Assembly (NCBI GenBank): GCA_002321395.1
Contig: DCMK01000077.1
Location: 13,339-77,338 of the forward strand
Reading direction: 5' to 3'
DNA length: 64,000 bases
DNA from: Caryophanales bacterium UBA1624
Lineage (GTDB): Bacteria > Bacillota_I > Bacilli_A > RFN20 > CAG-826
The translations under genes were made by a program, and so were the position numbers. The first letter of the stretch is position 1, and every line of letters begins with the position of its first letter. Below the pieces are notes generated by a model, which saw only the letters and a program-made list of their open reading frames with translations, had not been told where the DNA came from and searched no databases. Positions 50,065-56,792 of the stretch are shown here, one piece after another.

Positions 50065-51111
50065 ATGAAAATCGCGCTCGTCGTCCCAATCTATCAGCCC
50101 ACGGAATCCGTCATGCCTTTTTTGAGGAAATTCGCCCCGGGCGATTTCGAGAAAATGATCATCGTCGATGACGGATCGGGGCACGCCTTTGATAAGGAAT
50201 TCGAAGAAGTCCGGTCCTTGGGCTTGTTCACCGTGATCCGCCTAAAGAAAAACAAAGGAAAAGGCAGGGCGATGAAAGCGGCCTTATCCTATTTGAAGAA
50301 GTCCTTTCCGGATTTGGATGGCTTCGTCACGGCGGATGGCGATGGGCAGCATACCTACGAGGATATCCTCCGCGTCAAGAAAACCATGGAAGAACATCCG
50401 ACGTCTTTGGTTCTAGGTTGTCGGCAAAGAAAAGACATGCCCCCTCACAGCAAAACGGGGTCGTGGTGGTCGTCGCTGTATTTCAAGATGATGACCGGAG
50501 CGGATATGGAAGACACCCAAACGGGCCTCCGCGGGATCCCTAAACGACTTTTTTCTTCCTTCATGGCCTGCCCCGGGAACCGATATGAGTTCGAGATGGG
50601 CTTTTTGGCCAGCGTTGCGCGGGAAGAGAAAGTCATTGAGGTTCCCATCCAGACGATTTACCTCAGCGACAACGCCTCCACCCATTACCGGGTTTTTCGC
50701 GATTCCATGCGCATCGCCTATTTCCCGATCGCCTATCTTCTTGCGGGGGTTTTGCTAGGGGTTCTTGACGGCGTCTTTTTCCATTATCTTTACATGGAGC
50801 CCCTTTCTTCTTTTAAATTAGGCCCCTTGATGTCCGGCTTTTGCGCGTCTTTCCTTGTTTTCTTTGTCTATGAGCTATTGATGCACTGCGTGGTTTTCTT
50901 TATCAAGCCCCGCTTCAAGAAAATGGTCGTGGACTTCTTCGCGTTCGCCTTTCTTTCTTTGGCTTGCTTTGGCATCTGCTATGGCTTAGTTCGCGCCGGG
51001 CTTTCTTGGTGGGGCGCCCGGGCCCTTTCCGACGCGATGCTTTTCCTTCTGCTTGTCATCGGAAAGATGTTTCTCCCTTCCGGGCTTGTTCCTTGCTACG
51101 TTCTTTCTTGA
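50065..51111 (+). CDS. GT2 glycosyltransferase fused to a GtrA-like membrane domain
   Basis: 348 residues. N-terminal GT-A glycosyltransferase (about 1-215) with IIVDDGSGH, NKGKGRAMKAAL, TADGDGQH (metal-binding DxD-like) and DTQTGLRGIP, like polyprenyl-phosphate glycosyltransferases. C-terminal four-helix GtrA-type domain (about 222-348). Such fusions move or use lipid-linked sugars in surface glycosylation. ATG 50065 has no Shine-Dalgarno sequence; an AATCAT 6 nt upstream may be the -10. Confidence 0.88.
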   Translation: MKIALVVPIYQPTESVMPFLRKFAPGDFEKMIIVDDGSGHAFDKEFEEVRSLGLFTVIRLKKNKGKGRAMKAALSYLKKSFPDLDGFVTADGDGQHTYEDILRVKKTMEEHPTSLVLGCRQRKDMPPHSKTGSWWSSLYFKMMTGADMEDTQTGLRGIPKRLFSSFMACPGNRYEFEMGFLASVAREEKVIEVPIQTIYLSDNASTHYRVFRDSMRIAYFPIAYLLAGVLLGVLDGVFFHYLYMEPLSSFKLGPLMSGFCASFLVFFVYELLMHCVVFFIKPRFKKMVVDFFAFAFLSLACFGICYGLVRAGLSWWGARALSDAMLFLLLVIGKMFLPSGLVPCYVLS

Positions 51112-51154
51112 AGGGGCGTGAGCCTTTTCTAGTTCCGTCCTTGCTCCGCTGGTT

Positions 51155-51160
51155 TATAAT
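51155..51160 (+). promoter_or_regulatory. pduL promoter -10
   Basis: Perfect TATAAT with TTCCGT 16 nt upstream. The leader of about 27 nt contains AAGGAGG before ATG 51193. Confidence 0.65.
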
Positions 51161-51192
51161 GTGCCCGCGATTTTAAGCAAGGAGGAAAACCT

Positions 51193-51813
51193 ATGAACGA
51201 ATCCGATAAGATTCTCGTTGAAACCAGCGCCAGGCACGTCCACGTGACCCAAGAGACTTTGGAAATCCTTTTCGGCGCGGGCCATCAGCTCACCCCGAAG
51301 AAGATGCTTTCCCAGCCGGGGCAATTTGCCTCCACCGACAAAGTTGAGGTCCTTGGCTACAACGATCCCAGGAAAGATCCCGAAGGCAAGCTCCCTCGCC
51401 CCTCGATGAAATTCTCCATCCTCGGGCCGGTCCGCGACCATAACCAAGTCGAGGTCTCCCTCACCGAAGCCAGGAAGCTCGGCGTCGAAGCCCCCGTCCG
51501 CGAGAGCGGCGACATCAAGGGAAGCGGGAAATGCACCCTCCGCGGCCCGGCGGGCGAAGTGGATTTGGCCGAAGGCGTGATCGCCGCGAAGCGCCATATC
51601 CACATGACCCCCGAAGACGCGAAGCATTTCGGCGTCGAAAACGGCCAAATCGTCGGCGTCAAAGTCGACTCCGGGAAAGGCCGCGCGGTCGTCTTCATGG
51701 ACACCGTCATCCGCGTTTCGAGCAAATACGCCCTCGCAATGCACATCGATACCGATGAATCCAATGCCTGCTGCGGCGCTGGGGTGATCTACGGGGAAAT
51801 CGTTTCCAAATAA
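51193..51813 (+). CDS. pduL: phosphotransacylase PduL
   Basis: Converts acyl-CoA to acyl phosphate (acetate or propionate formation). 206 residues. Two beta-barrel repeats, each with a zinc-binding His motif: SARHVHVTQ near residue 12 and AKRHIHMTP near residue 135, plus PGQFAS and GPVRDHNQVEVS. No encapsulation peptide or microcompartment genes are present, so it is probably the housekeeping phosphotransacetylase. The TSCPD gene follows after 2 nt. Confidence 0.94.
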   Translation: MNESDKILVETSARHVHVTQETLEILFGAGHQLTPKKMLSQPGQFASTDKVEVLGYNDPRKDPEGKLPRPSMKFSILGPVRDHNQVEVSLTEARKLGVEAPVRESGDIKGSGKCTLRGPAGEVDLAEGVIAAKRHIHMTPEDAKHFGVENGQIVGVKVDSGKGRAVVFMDTVIRVSSKYALAMHIDTDESNACCGAGVIYGEIVSK

Positions 51814-51815
51814 GC

Positions 51816-52076
51816 ATGGAAAAGACTTTTCTCTTCTCTCCTAAAGGGGTTTGTTCCCGCCAGATGGAAATCGTCTATGACGGGGATACCTTGATCTCTT
51901 TGCGGGTCATCGGAGGATGCCCGGGAAATCTGCAGGGCATCGCCGCCTTGGTCAAAGGAAGGAAGATCTCCGAGCTCATCCCCCTGCTAGAGGGGATCCG
52001 TTGCCGGGAGAAGCCCACTTCCTGCCCGGATCAGCTCGCCCAAGCCTTACGGGAAATCCAAAAAACGAACGCCTAA
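51816..52076 (+). CDS. TSCPD domain small protein
   Basis: 86 residues consisting of a TSCPD domain only, a domain otherwise found at the C-terminus of some ribonucleotide reductases. Conserved GVCSRQMEI, VIGGCPGNLQGIAALVKG and the eponymous KPTSCPDQLAQAL. Three or four conserved cysteines suggest metal binding. It is translated behind pduL without a clear ribosome-binding site of its own. Function unknown. Confidence 0.85.
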   Translation: MEKTFLFSPKGVCSRQMEIVYDGDTLISLRVIGGCPGNLQGIAALVKGRKISELIPLLEGIRCREKPTSCPDQLAQALREIQKTNA

Positions 52077-52084
52077 AAGGAAAA

Positions 52085-52122
52085 GGGGCCGTTGAAAGCC
52101 GATCGCTGTTCAACGGCCTTTT
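52085..52122 (+). terminator. pduL-TSCPD terminator
   Basis: 10-bp stem GGCCGTTGAA / TTCAACGGCC with a 12-nt loop, followed by TTTTCC. Confidence 0.88.
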
Positions 52123-52124
52123 CC

Positions 52125-52153
52125 TTGCATTGCCCTTCCCTTGAGCCTATAGT
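52125..52153 (+). promoter_or_regulatory. metK promoter
   Basis: TTGCAT (52125-52130), 17-nt spacer, TATAGT (52148-52153). Transcription is predicted to start near 52160, giving a leader of about 197 nt. Confidence 0.8.
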
Positions 52154-52170
52154 TTCGTCACGGCAAAAAG

Positions 52171-52275
52171 CCAAACATCAAGAAGCGCCTTCCGCAGCGT
52201 AGCCAGGGCGCTAGCAACTCCTCTATAGAGGTAAGTGCTCGCTGCAGCCCTTGCCCACAAGGGAACGATGCTTGG
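52171..52275 (+). promoter_or_regulatory. SAM riboswitch aptamer, S-box (SAM-I clan) variant
   Basis: P1 pairs CCAAACATC (52171-52179) with GATGCTTGG (52267-52275). The J1/2 signature ATCAAGA follows P1 as in S-box RNAs. P2 is AGCGCC / GGCGCT (52184-52189 / 52207-52212); GCAACT (52214-52219) and AGTGCT (52234-52239) flank P3 (CCTC-TATA-GAGG), matching the S-box GCAACC / GGUGCU with covariation. P4 is CCCTT / AAGGG. The P2 arm is short and the AAUUCC element after GUGCU is missing, so it is a divergent member. Its position before metK fits SAM feedback. Confidence 0.75.
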
Positions 52276-52292
52276 AGGAAATGCAGACCAAC

Positions 52293-52330
52293 GCCTCGGT
52301 TGCCTTCCGCAAGTGGGAGGCCCTTTTCTT
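52293..52330 (+). terminator. candidate riboswitch expression platform (attenuator)
   Basis: GCCTC (52293-52297) pairs with GAGGC (52317-52321) around an inner TTGC / GCAA helix, followed by CCTTTTCTT. The P1 3' strand plus GGAGG (52271-52278) can instead pair with CCAACGCCTC, giving mutually exclusive folds. Stem stability is moderate. Confidence 0.5.
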
Positions 52331-52356
52331 GCCCGGAGGAAAAAAGGAGAAAAAAC

Positions 52357-53526
52357 ATGGAAGAAAAAATCCTCTTCACCAGCGAATCGGTGTCCGAAGG
52401 GCACCCCGACAAAGTCTGCGACCAAATCGCCGACGCCATCCTTGACGCTTGCCTTGCCCAGGATAGTCGCTCCCACGTCGCCTGCGAGGTCTTTGCGACG
52501 AAGGAATTCATCCTCATCGGAGGGGAAATCACCACAAAGGCCAAAGTCGATTACGCTCAAATCGCTCGCGGCGTTCTGAAGGACATCGGTTATACCGATG
52601 CCAAGCTGGGAATCGGCTGCGATTCTTGTCAAATCAAAGTCCTGGTCAACACCCAATCCCCCGATATTGAAATGGGCGTCGACCGCGGCGATCCTTTGCA
52701 GCAAGGGGCTGGGGATCAAGGCATCATGTTCGGCTATGCGACCAATGAAACCGCGGGATACATGCCCCTTCCGATCTCCATCGCGCATAAGCTCGTCCGC
52801 GTCGCGACCTCGCTGCGCAAGGAAGGGAAGTTCCCCCATGCCCGGCCGGACATGAAAAGCCAAGTCACCATCGACTATACCGATCCCGATGCGCCGCGGA
52901 TCGACACGGTCCTTATGTCCATCCAGCATGATGAGGATGCCGACATGGACGCCTTCAAAGCCTTCGTCCACGATCGGATCATGGTCCCGGTCGCGGAAAG
53001 CTTTGGGCTGAACTCCGATTTCCGCACGCTCATCAATCCGACCGGCCGCTTCGTCACCGGCGGCCCCGCGGGGGATACGGGCCTGACCGGGAGGAAGCTC
53101 ATCGTCGACACCTATGGGGGAAGCGCCCGCCACGGCGGGGGAGCTTTCTCGGGGAAGGACCCCTCCAAAGTCGATCGGTCCGCTTCCTATTATGCCCGCT
53201 ACATCGCCAAGAACCTCGTCGCCGCCGGCGCCGCCGACCGCCTTGAAATCCAGCTTAGCTATGCCATTGGCGTTCCCGAGCCGATTTCCGTCGGCCTTTC
53301 CACTTTCGGCACCAAGCACGTGGAGGATGGGAAGATCCTCGAAGCGGTCCGCAGGTTCTTCGACGCCCGCCCCGGGGCCATCATTGCTCAGTTCGGCATG
53401 ACGAAGCCCAATTTCCGTTACCGCGACATCTCCAATTACGGCTGTTATGGCCGCCCCGACCTCGATTTGCCTTGGGAGAGGCTCGACAAAGTCGATGAGC
53501 TGAAGGCCTTCCTCTTTCAAAAGTGA
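52357..53526 (+). CDS. metK: S-adenosylmethionine synthetase
   Basis: Makes SAM from methionine and ATP; SAM is used here by RsmG and MiaB among others. 389 residues. Begins MEEKILFTSESVSEGHPDK; ATP-binding GAGDQGIMFGYA near residue 117; P-loop-like GGGAFSGKDPSKVDRSA near residue 260. ATG 52357 has AAAGGAG at 6 nt. Upstream in-frame codons lie in the riboswitch leader. Expressed under a SAM riboswitch. Confidence 0.98.
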   Translation: MEEKILFTSESVSEGHPDKVCDQIADAILDACLAQDSRSHVACEVFATKEFILIGGEITTKAKVDYAQIARGVLKDIGYTDAKLGIGCDSCQIKVLVNTQSPDIEMGVDRGDPLQQGAGDQGIMFGYATNETAGYMPLPISIAHKLVRVATSLRKEGKFPHARPDMKSQVTIDYTDPDAPRIDTVLMSIQHDEDADMDAFKAFVHDRIMVPVAESFGLNSDFRTLINPTGRFVTGGPAGDTGLTGRKLIVDTYGGSARHGGGAFSGKDPSKVDRSASYYARYIAKNLVAAGAADRLEIQLSYAIGVPEPISVGLSTFGTKHVEDGKILEAVRRFFDARPGAIIAQFGMTKPNFRYRDISNYGCYGRPDLDLPWERLDKVDELKAFLFQK

Positions 53527-53546
53527 AACGTTGGGATATTTCTTGA

Positions 53547-53583
53547 CAAAAAAGTGGTTTTCTGCGTGGAAAAACACTTTTTA
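53547..53583 (+). terminator. metK terminator
   Basis: A/T-rich stem AAAAAGTG-GTTTT / AAAAAC-ACTTTTT around a CTGCGTGG loop, ending in a T-run. Confidence 0.7.
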
Positions 53584-53627
53584 AAAACTTTGTTGTAAGG
53601 GCTTTCAAACTTCTGTTTTTCGCCTAC

Positions 53628-53633
53628 AATAAA
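53628..53633 (+). promoter_or_regulatory. hpf promoter -10
   Basis: TACAAT with TTTCAA 17 nt upstream. The leader contains TAGGAGGGGG about 9 nt before ATG 53668, a strong ribosome-binding site. Confidence 0.55.
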
Positions 53634-53667
53634 ATCGTAAAAACCCTTTAGGAGGGGGAAGAAATCT

Positions 53668-54219
53668 ATGAAATTTCAGATTGTCGGGAAAAACATCGAG
53701 GTCACCGATTCCATTCGGGCCGAAATCGAGAAAAAGCTCTCGAGGATGAACAAATATTTCGTGATTGATGATTCGGTCCTTTGCCGCGCGGTCGTCCGTT
53801 CCTATCACGTCGGGGCAAAAGTCGAGATCACCATCTTCACCAAGGAGATGACTTTCCGCACCGAAGTCCGGAACCCCGATCTCTACGCCGCCGTCGATTT
53901 GGCCATCGATAAGCTCGAAGGTCAAATGAGGAAGCTCAAGACGCGCATGGACCGGACTAAGGAAACCGCCTCTTTGGGCAAGGCCATTGCCCTGGAGAAC
54001 ATCGAAGAGGAGCAAGAGCAGGAGGAGGCGGAGGAAGTCGTCCGCACCAAATCCATCTACCTCGAGCCGATGCCGATGGAGGAAGCCATCACCCGCATGG
54101 AGGCCCTCGGCCATTCTTTCTTCCTCTATTTCGACGAAGACGACAACCGGCTTTGCGTCGCCTATAAACGCGATGAGGGCGGCTATGGCGTCATCGAGGC
54201 CGAAAACAAACTCGCCTGA
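53668..54219 (+). CDS. hpf: long-form ribosome hibernation promoting factor
   Basis: Dimerises 70S ribosomes into 100S particles in stationary phase or stress. 183 residues: N-terminal S30AE domain (about 1-100; MKFQIVGKNIEVTDSIRAEI), an acidic linker (EEEQEQEEAEE), and a C-terminal dimerisation domain (about 128-183; KSIYLEPMPMEEAITRMEALGHSFF). Monocistronic, with own promoter and terminator. Confidence 0.96.
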   Translation: MKFQIVGKNIEVTDSIRAEIEKKLSRMNKYFVIDDSVLCRAVVRSYHVGAKVEITIFTKEMTFRTEVRNPDLYAAVDLAIDKLEGQMRKLKTRMDRTKETASLGKAIALENIEEEQEQEEAEEVVRTKSIYLEPMPMEEAITRMEALGHSFFLYFDEDDNRLCVAYKRDEGGYGVIEAENKLA

Positions 54220-54241
54220 AAATCCTTCAATGCCGAATCAA

Positions 54242-54266
54242 AGCCCCTTCGCCAAAGGGGTTTTTT
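54242..54266 (+). terminator. hpf terminator
   Basis: Stem CCCCTT / AAGGGG with a CGCCA loop and flanking A/T pairs, followed by six T. Confidence 0.85.
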
Positions 54267-54276
54267 CAACTTAAAA

Positions 54277-54305
54277 GTGACCTGCGAAGCGGAAAAGGCT
54301 AGAAT
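54277..54305 (+). promoter_or_regulatory. promoter of the HAD-unknown-unknown operon, leaderless type
   Basis: GTGACC (54277-54282), 17-nt spacer, TAGAAT (54300-54305), then 6 nt to ATG 54312. No Shine-Dalgarno sequence. Confidence 0.55.
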
Positions 54306-54311
54306 TGCCCC

Positions 54312-55184
54312 ATGGATTTTTCCAAGCGAGTGATTGCAACGGATTTGGACGGGACCCTTTTCTACCCCAAGCGCATCTTTTCGATGTTCACTCGCGACAA
54401 CAAACGCTTTCTGCGCCGCTTCATCGAAGACGGGGGAAGGCTCGTCGTGGTCACCTCCCGCGGCTTGCCTTTCATGCACAAAATCCCGAAGATGCTCGGC
54501 GCCCCCTGTGATTTTATTTGCTGCAATGGGGCGATCGTCTCCGTCGATGGGAAGATCGAAAAGCGGCAGCCCTTCGATCCCAAGAAGTTCAAATCGCTCG
54601 TCGATGACCTCAGAAGCCGTTACAACCCCAGCCTTTTCCTGCTAAACACCTCCCAAAGGGGGACGGTGATGACGAAGAGCTTCACTGGACTTTTCGCCCG
54701 CTTTTTCTATTGGTTCTATGAAGCGGTTCAAGGGGTCTACCGCGAGAAGACCGTCTGCGACGACCATGTTTTCTATGACGAGATCGAGAAAGGGGAGGGG
54801 TTCAAGATGATGTTCTTCGTCGGAGCCACCAAAACGAAGAAACTCTTCGCTGAACGCCTGACCGCCAAACTCAATGAGGAATACCCCGATTTCAACTTTT
54901 CCTGGGTCGAGCAGTTCATCGAAGTGGCCCCAAAAGGATGCACGAAAGCCGAAGGCGTAGCCTTCTATCTTGCAAAATGCGCGATTCCTAAGGATAATGT
55001 CATGGTTGTTGGCGATTCCGGCAATGACATTCCCATGTTCGATGCGTTCCACGCGAATAGCTACTGCATGGATCATAGCCCCACATCCGTCAAAACCCAC
55101 GCCGCCCATGTCATCGCAAGGGTGAGCGATTTGGAAAAAGTGCTATACCCATCGGAGGGTAGCACGCCCCGAAAGGAAATTTGA
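54312..55184 (+). CDS. Cof-type HAD-IIB hydrolase
   Basis: 290 residues. HAD motif I ATDLDGTLFYPK (about residues 9-20), CNGA cap-domain motif (CCNGAIV), conserved lysine region APKGCTKAEGV, and motif IV VVGDSGNDIPMF near residue 235. Cof-like enzymes dephosphorylate sugar phosphates, pyridoxal phosphate or flavin intermediates; substrate unknown. It heads a tight three-gene operon with two proteins of unknown function (6 nt and 2 nt gaps). Confidence 0.88.
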   Translation: MDFSKRVIATDLDGTLFYPKRIFSMFTRDNKRFLRRFIEDGGRLVVVTSRGLPFMHKIPKMLGAPCDFICCNGAIVSVDGKIEKRQPFDPKKFKSLVDDLRSRYNPSLFLLNTSQRGTVMTKSFTGLFARFFYWFYEAVQGVYREKTVCDDHVFYDEIEKGEGFKMMFFVGATKTKKLFAERLTAKLNEEYPDFNFSWVEQFIEVAPKGCTKAEGVAFYLAKCAIPKDNVMVVGDSGNDIPMFDAFHANSYCMDHSPTSVKTHAAHVIARVSDLEKVLYPSEGSTPRKEI

Positions 55185-55190
55185 GAAGAC

Positions 55191-56063
55191 ATGAATCAAG
55201 TCAGCGAAGTCGTTACCACGCTTGAACACTACAACGTGGCCGTCAGGGACACCCTTGAGTATTGCATCGTCAAGGAAAAGTACGATCCCAAGCTTTATCA
55301 GGAGAAGAAGCGGTCCATTTTGATCGAGGTCGATCAGCATACTCCTTTGAAGGACATCATCGATCACTCCGGCGAGAACGGAGAGAAGCTCGAAAAAGCG
55401 ATCCGCGATTTCTACGCCGACGTCTATGGCGATGAATCCACGATCCTCAAGCTCGCCGATGACGGCCTCCGGGTCGACCACAACCAGCACATGGCCATTT
55501 ATCGCCACGTCCTGCCAATCCACGAAAACGTCAACAACATGATCCTCGGCGTTTTGCAGAACGCCCACCAGAACAACCTCGACGTCGCCGACGTGGAGAA
55601 GCTCCATAACGCCGACGAAGCGATGTATCGCGGCGTCGCCTATATGGCTTTGGTCAACGACCTCTGCCGCCTGTTCAATGAGTATAACCAAGCTCGCAAC
55701 GAGGCCAAAGGCGCAGAAACCCCGGCTTCCAAATTCATCGGCAACGACATCTCCGCGGTCATCCAGAACATCAATTTCGTCCGCGGCAACGCCAAGATCA
55801 CCAACGCCGTCTATAAGAACATGGAAGACAAGATCGTCGAGTTGATGGAGAACATGACCGGTCGCCGCGATTTGCCGATCGGCAAAAAGTTCCCGGATGT
55901 CATGCGCGAGACCATCGAGACTATCAACCTCTACGTCCGTGACACCGAAGCGACCTTCCGCTCTCTCTACGTTCCGACCATCAACGCCCTCATCGAACAG
56001 GTGAAGGCCGATGATGCCAAACGTCAGGAAGAGGCCAAGGCCCAAGAAGAGAAGAAAGCCTGA
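55191..56063 (+). CDS. conserved-looking helical protein of unknown function
   Basis: 290 residues with no family I recognise. No signal peptide or membrane segment; composition is charged and helix-forming throughout, with His/Asn-rich stretches (RVDHNQHMAIYRHVLPIHENVNNM near residue 94-117 region, NAHQNN). It ends in an Ala/Glu/Lys tail (DDAKRQEEAKAQEEKKA) like a coiled coil. Codon use matches the neighbours and the reading frame is uninterrupted. It is translated 6 nt after the HAD gene with a weak GAGAAG ribosome-binding site. A soluble cytoplasmic scaffold or binding protein is a guess only. Confidence 0.75.
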   Translation: MNQVSEVVTTLEHYNVAVRDTLEYCIVKEKYDPKLYQEKKRSILIEVDQHTPLKDIIDHSGENGEKLEKAIRDFYADVYGDESTILKLADDGLRVDHNQHMAIYRHVLPIHENVNNMILGVLQNAHQNNLDVADVEKLHNADEAMYRGVAYMALVNDLCRLFNEYNQARNEAKGAETPASKFIGNDISAVIQNINFVRGNAKITNAVYKNMEDKIVELMENMTGRRDLPIGKKFPDVMRETIETINLYVRDTEATFRSLYVPTINALIEQVKADDAKRQEEAKAQEEKKA

Positions 56064-56065
56064 GT

Positions 56066-56413
56066 ATGAAAGAGAAAAAGACCACAAAGCTTAGCGTCAA
56101 AGAGACGGTTTGGTATTGCATCGCCGCCTTCTTCGGCTTGGTCGGATTGGTCTTCCTCGTCCTGGGGATCGTGGGAGAACACCTCCCCGTCCTCTCCAGT
56201 GAGAACGGCATCCTCCTTTCCGAGAAGGCATGGCTCACCAACTGGTCGCCGCTTGGCTACCGCTATTGGGGGATCATCCTCATCCTCGCCGCGGCTTTGC
56301 TTGCGGTGATTTGCCTCAGCCTCTTCGCCCGTGAAGGCGACCGCGACGTTGAGCGCGCGATGCGTCGCGCCCAGCGTTTGGGCATTTCTCAAGACGAAAG
56401 CCAAAGCAAATAA
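56066..56413 (+). CDS. small two-segment membrane protein of unknown function
   Basis: 115 residues. Two hydrophobic segments (about 16-38 and 68-90) flank a roughly 28-residue extracytoplasmic loop (HLPVLSSENGILLSEKAWLTNW), with a basic N-terminus (MKEKKTTK) and a cytoplasmic RRAQRLG tail, so both ends are probably inside. It starts 2 nt after the 290-aa unknown gene, suggesting the two act together. No family recognised. Confidence 0.72.
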   Translation: MKEKKTTKLSVKETVWYCIAAFFGLVGLVFLVLGIVGEHLPVLSSENGILLSEKAWLTNWSPLGYRYWGIILILAAALLAVICLSLFAREGDRDVERAMRRAQRLGISQDESQSK

Positions 56414-56427
56414 CGACGATAGAAGCG

Positions 56428-56451
56428 AAGCGGGCGGGGGCCCGCTTTTTT
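56428..56451 (+). terminator. terminator of the HAD operon
   Basis: 8-bp stem AAGCGGGC / GCCCGCTT with a GGGG loop, followed by six T. Confidence 0.88.
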
Positions 56452-56472
56452 CTTTCCGACCCGTCCGACCAT

Positions 56473-56499
56473 GAAAAAAGCCAAGCCTTCCGGCTTGGC
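56473..56499 (-). terminator. tRNA-Ser terminator
   Basis: Minus-strand perfect 8-bp stem GCCAAGCC / GGCTTGGC with a GGAA loop, followed by six T. Confidence 0.92.
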
Positions 56500-56510
56500 A
56501 GATTGCCACA

Positions 56511-56601
56511 TGGCGGAGGAATAGGGATTCGAACCCTAGCTCCCGGTTAAGAGACTACGAGCTTTCCAAGCCCGCCCCTTCGACCACTTGGGTATTCCTC
56601 C
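56511..56601 (-). tRNA. tRNA-Ser (GGA)
   Basis: 91 nt with a long variable arm, acceptor GGAGGAA / TTCCTCC with discriminator G, anticodon loop TTGGAAA, T-loop GTTCGAATCC; 3' CCA encoded. Confidence 0.96.
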
Positions 56602-56627
56602 ACATTGATTGAAATGCGGCAAGAAGG

Positions 56628-56656
56628 ATTATAGAGGGGCTTCTATCCTTTTTCAA
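56628..56656 (-). promoter_or_regulatory. tRNA-Ser promoter
   Basis: Minus strand TTGAAA (56656-56651), 17-nt spacer, TATAAT (56633-56628). Confidence 0.85.
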
Positions 56657-56779
56657 TTCCTTTTTTCTTTCGCAGACGTTTCAGCGAAAAGGGCGCTTCC
56701 TTCGTCGCTTCGAGCCGCCTCTTCGATCATCTTGCGGGCTTTTCTTTGGGAAACGGAAGCGTCTTGCCCTCACCGGAAC

Positions 56780-56785
56780 TATAAT
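56780..56785 (+). promoter_or_regulatory. -10 box of the MATE gene, leaderless type
   Basis: Perfect TATAAT, 7 nt before ATG 56793. The in-frame ATG at 56784 lies inside this box and is therefore unlikely to be transcribed. Confidence 0.65.
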
Positions 56786-56792
56786 GCCATCG

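Noticed and set aside
52147..53577. 476-codon minus-strand frame across metK and its leader
   Set aside because: Antisense shadow; the translation shows no domain and the frame runs through the riboswitch.
56784..56792. ATG 56784 as the MATE start
   Set aside because: The ATG is part of the TATAAT -10 box, so it precedes the predicted transcription start.
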